NCBI GenBank assembly: GCA_021783895.1
Contig: JAJXTJ010000037.1
Location: 1 to 8,163, forward strand
Direction of reading: 5' to 3'
DNA: 8,163 nt
DNA from: Pseudomonadota bacterium
Lineage (GTDB): Bacteria; Pseudomonadota; Gammaproteobacteria; Burkholderiales; Sulfuricellaceae
This document shows positions 6,612 to 8,163 of the stretch, piece by piece; position 1 is the first letter of the stretch; every line of letters begins with the position of its first letter. The position numbers were made by a program, and so were the translations under genes. The notes beneath the pieces were generated by a model that was given only the letters and a program-made list of their open reading frames with translations, was not told where the DNA came from and did not search any database.

Positions 6612-8104
6612 GCACCCTGCTAAAATCGCTACGCCAGACCGCCTTGACCAGCCCTGAGCGGACCGCCCTTCAAGGCTCCCGCGAGTCCTTGTCGTATGGC
6701 GCACTGGATCAGGCCGTCGCCGAGGCGGCCCATGATCTCAAAGCTCAGAATATCCGCGCTCTCGGACTGTTGGCCGATAACGGTTTGCCGTGGGCGCTGG
6801 CCGATCTATCGGCACTGGCCGCCAATCTTCCGCTGGTGCCGTTGCCGCTGTTTTTCTCGCCGCAACAAATCCTGCATGTGGTGCGCGATGCCGGTCTGGA
6901 TGCCTTTCTGACCGATCAGCCGCAACAAGTCGAAGCGCTGCTGCAGGGCGCCGGCATCCGAGTCCATAAGGTCGGCGAGTTATGCGGGCTGCACCTGATC
7001 CGGCTGCAAGGATCGGTGCCAAGGAAACTGCCGCGAGGCACGGCCAAGGTCACCTACACCTCCGGCACCAGCGGCGAGCCCAAAGGCGTTTGCCTGAGTC
7101 TTGCGCAGATGGAAACCGTAGCGGTGTCGCTGCGGGACGCCAGCCAGGCACGGGCCACGGACCGCCACCTTTGCCTGACGCCGCTTTCCACGCTGCTGGA
7201 AAATATCGGCGGCATTTACTCGCCGTTGCTGGCCGGTGCCTGCTCTTGCATTCTTCCTTTGCATCAGGTCGGGCTGGAAGGGGCGTCTGGCCTCGACGTC
7301 GTTCGCATGTTGCAGGTGCTGCACGAATCCGCAGCCAGCAGCGCCATTCTGGCCCCGCAAATGCTGCAAGCGCTGGTCACGGCGGGGGAACGCGGGGCGG
7401 CCGTGCCATCCGGACTGCGCTTCGTCGCCGTCGGCGGCGCTCCTGTTTCGCCGCGCCTGTTGCAGCGCGCGCATAAACTGGGCCTTCCGGTGTTCGAGGG
7501 TTATGGCCTGTCCGAGTGCGCTTCGGTGGTGGCGCTCAATACGCCGGGCGTCAGCCGCCCAGGGAGCGTTGGCCGCCCTTTGCCGCACGTGTCGGTCACT
7601 TTCAATCGCGACGGCGAAATTCTGGTGAGCGGATCGCCCTTCCTCGGCTATCTTGGCCAGAAACGCTCAACCCAGCCTTGGCCAACCGGCGATCTTGGCT
7701 ATCTGGACGCCGAGGGATTTTTGCATCTCACCGGCCGCAAAAAAAGCCTGTTCATCACCTCGTTTGGCCGCAATGTCGCGCCGGAGTGGGTGGAACGCGA
7801 ACTGATCCTGCACCCGCCCATTGCCCAGGCGGCGGTGTTCGGCGAATCCAGAGCGTTCAATGCGGCGGTTATCGTGGTTCGCCCCGGCTTTTCCCCGTTC
7901 CACGTCGATGCCGCCCTGGAACTGGCCAATCGCTTGCTTCCGGATTATGCCCGCGTCTCGGCCTGGGTGCTTGCCAGCTCCCCATTTACCCCGTCCAACC
8001 AGCAACTGACTGCCAATGGCCGGCTGAAGCGCTATGCCATTTTTGCGGCTTATGCCGATGCACTCGAATCGCTTTATGAAGAGGAAGCCCATGTCGTTTT
8101 TTGA
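6608..8104 (+). CDS. AMP-dependent acyl ligase (acyl-CoA synthetase-like, ANL superfamily)
   Basis: The 498-residue adenylate-forming enzyme has its core motifs intact. The P-loop YTSGTSGEPKG is at 150-160, EGYGLSECASV at about 297-307, TGDLGYLDAEGFLHLTGRKK at 360-379, and the hinge/C-domain segment ITSFGRNVAPEWVE follows. The catalytic lysine is K474 in NGRLKR. It should activate a carboxylic acid, probably a fatty acid, as acyl-AMP; whether the acyl then goes to CoA, a carrier protein or an amine cannot be read from the sequence. No carrier domain is fused and none is seen in the window. ATG 6608 is preferred over an in-frame open extension back to 6479, because that extension lies inside the T_hemolysin gene and lacks ligase-like sequence; GAGG at 6600-6603 is the ribosome site and the ATGA overlap is typical of coupling. 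Its 3' end overlaps the next gene by 14 nt. At ~500 residues it is slightly shorter than many long-chain acyl-CoA synthetases. Confidence 0.93.
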   Translation: MSTLLKSLRQTALTSPERTALQGSRESLSYGALDQAVAEAAHDLKAQNIRALGLLADNGLPWALADLSALAANLPLVPLPLFFSPQQILHVVRDAGLDAFLTDQPQQVEALLQGAGIRVHKVGELCGLHLIRLQGSVPRKLPRGTAKVTYTSGTSGEPKGVCLSLAQMETVAVSLRDASQARATDRHLCLTPLSTLLENIGGIYSPLLAGACSCILPLHQVGLEGASGLDVVRMLQVLHESAASSAILAPQMLQALVTAGERGAAVPSGLRFVAVGGAPVSPRLLQRAHKLGLPVFEGYGLSECASVVALNTPGVSRPGSVGRPLPHVSVTFNRDGEILVSGSPFLGYLGQKRSTQPWPTGDLGYLDAEGFLHLTGRKKSLFITSFGRNVAPEWVERELILHPPIAQAAVFGESRAFNAAVIVVRPGFSPFHVDAALELANRLLPDYARVSAWVLASSPFTPSNQQLTANGRLKRYAIFAAYADALESLYEEEAHVVF

Positions 8105-8163
8105 ACAGTTGCAACAGGCCACTCAGGCGGAACAAGCGGACTTGCAATCCATCGCCGTTATCC
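8091..8163 (+). CDS. Start of a third operon gene, possibly TenA / heme-oxygenase-like iron enzyme (3' end outside window)
   Basis: Only 24 codons are present (MSFFEQLQQATQAEQADLQS, then IAVI), and the frame stays open to the window edge. The ATG at 8091 lies inside the last codons of the ligase gene (14-nt overlap, 8091-8104), with AGGA at 8082-8085 as ribosome site, so it is a real, coupled downstream gene. The start resembles the N-terminal helix of proteins annotated as TenA-like or 'iron-containing redox enzyme' (heme-oxygenase-like diiron oxidases such as UndA), where a short amphipathic helix is followed by an 'IPVI'-like turn. This identification is tentative: too little is visible to see any metal ligand. 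Confidence 0.5.
   Translation, partial: MSFFEQLQQATQAEQADLQSIAVI

Overview
The window looks like a piece of a Gram-negative, GC-rich proteobacterial chromosome. Protein style and gene order suggest a betaproteobacterium, perhaps of the Nitrosomonadales type, but this is an impression and not a phylogenetic result. There are eight protein genes in dense, often overlapping units. No RNA gene, insertion sequence, CRISPR array or prophage gene was seen.

Layout. (1) 1-896, + strand: the 3' part of a NuoF-like NADH/FMN/[4Fe-4S] flavoprotein subunit. (2) 897-1005: a short convergent gap. (3) 4163-1006, - strand: a two-gene operon for a membrane histidine kinase and an NtrC-type sigma-54-activating response regulator, joined by a 4-nt ATGA overlap. 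(4) 4187-5706, + strand and divergent from the kinase with only 23 bp between the start codons: an outer-membrane porin-like protein and a small secreted PstS-like binding protein, coupled by a TGATG junction. (5) 5707-5909: a regulatory gap with nested inverted repeats and a textbook sigma-54 (-24/-12) promoter at 5857-5872. (6) 5910 to the end, + strand: an operon of a 'thermostable hemolysin' (T_hemolysin) family protein, an AMP-dependent acyl ligase, and the first 24 codons of a third gene that resembles TenA/heme-oxygenase-like iron enzymes.

How they may work together. The most interesting part is the last operon with its regulation. A sigma-54 promoter cannot fire without an AAA+ activator, and a sigma-54 activator with its kinase is encoded 3.5 kb upstream, next to a porin and a periplasmic binding protein that could feed or assist sensing. 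The simplest model is that the two-component system switches on the T_hemolysin/acyl-ligase operon. The T_hemolysin family is named for haemolysis in Vibrio, but beside an acyl-adenylating enzyme and a possible diiron oxidase it may well be an acyltransferase of a small lipid-like metabolite pathway. The promoter and the gene families are read directly from sequence. The regulatory link and the pathway are inference.
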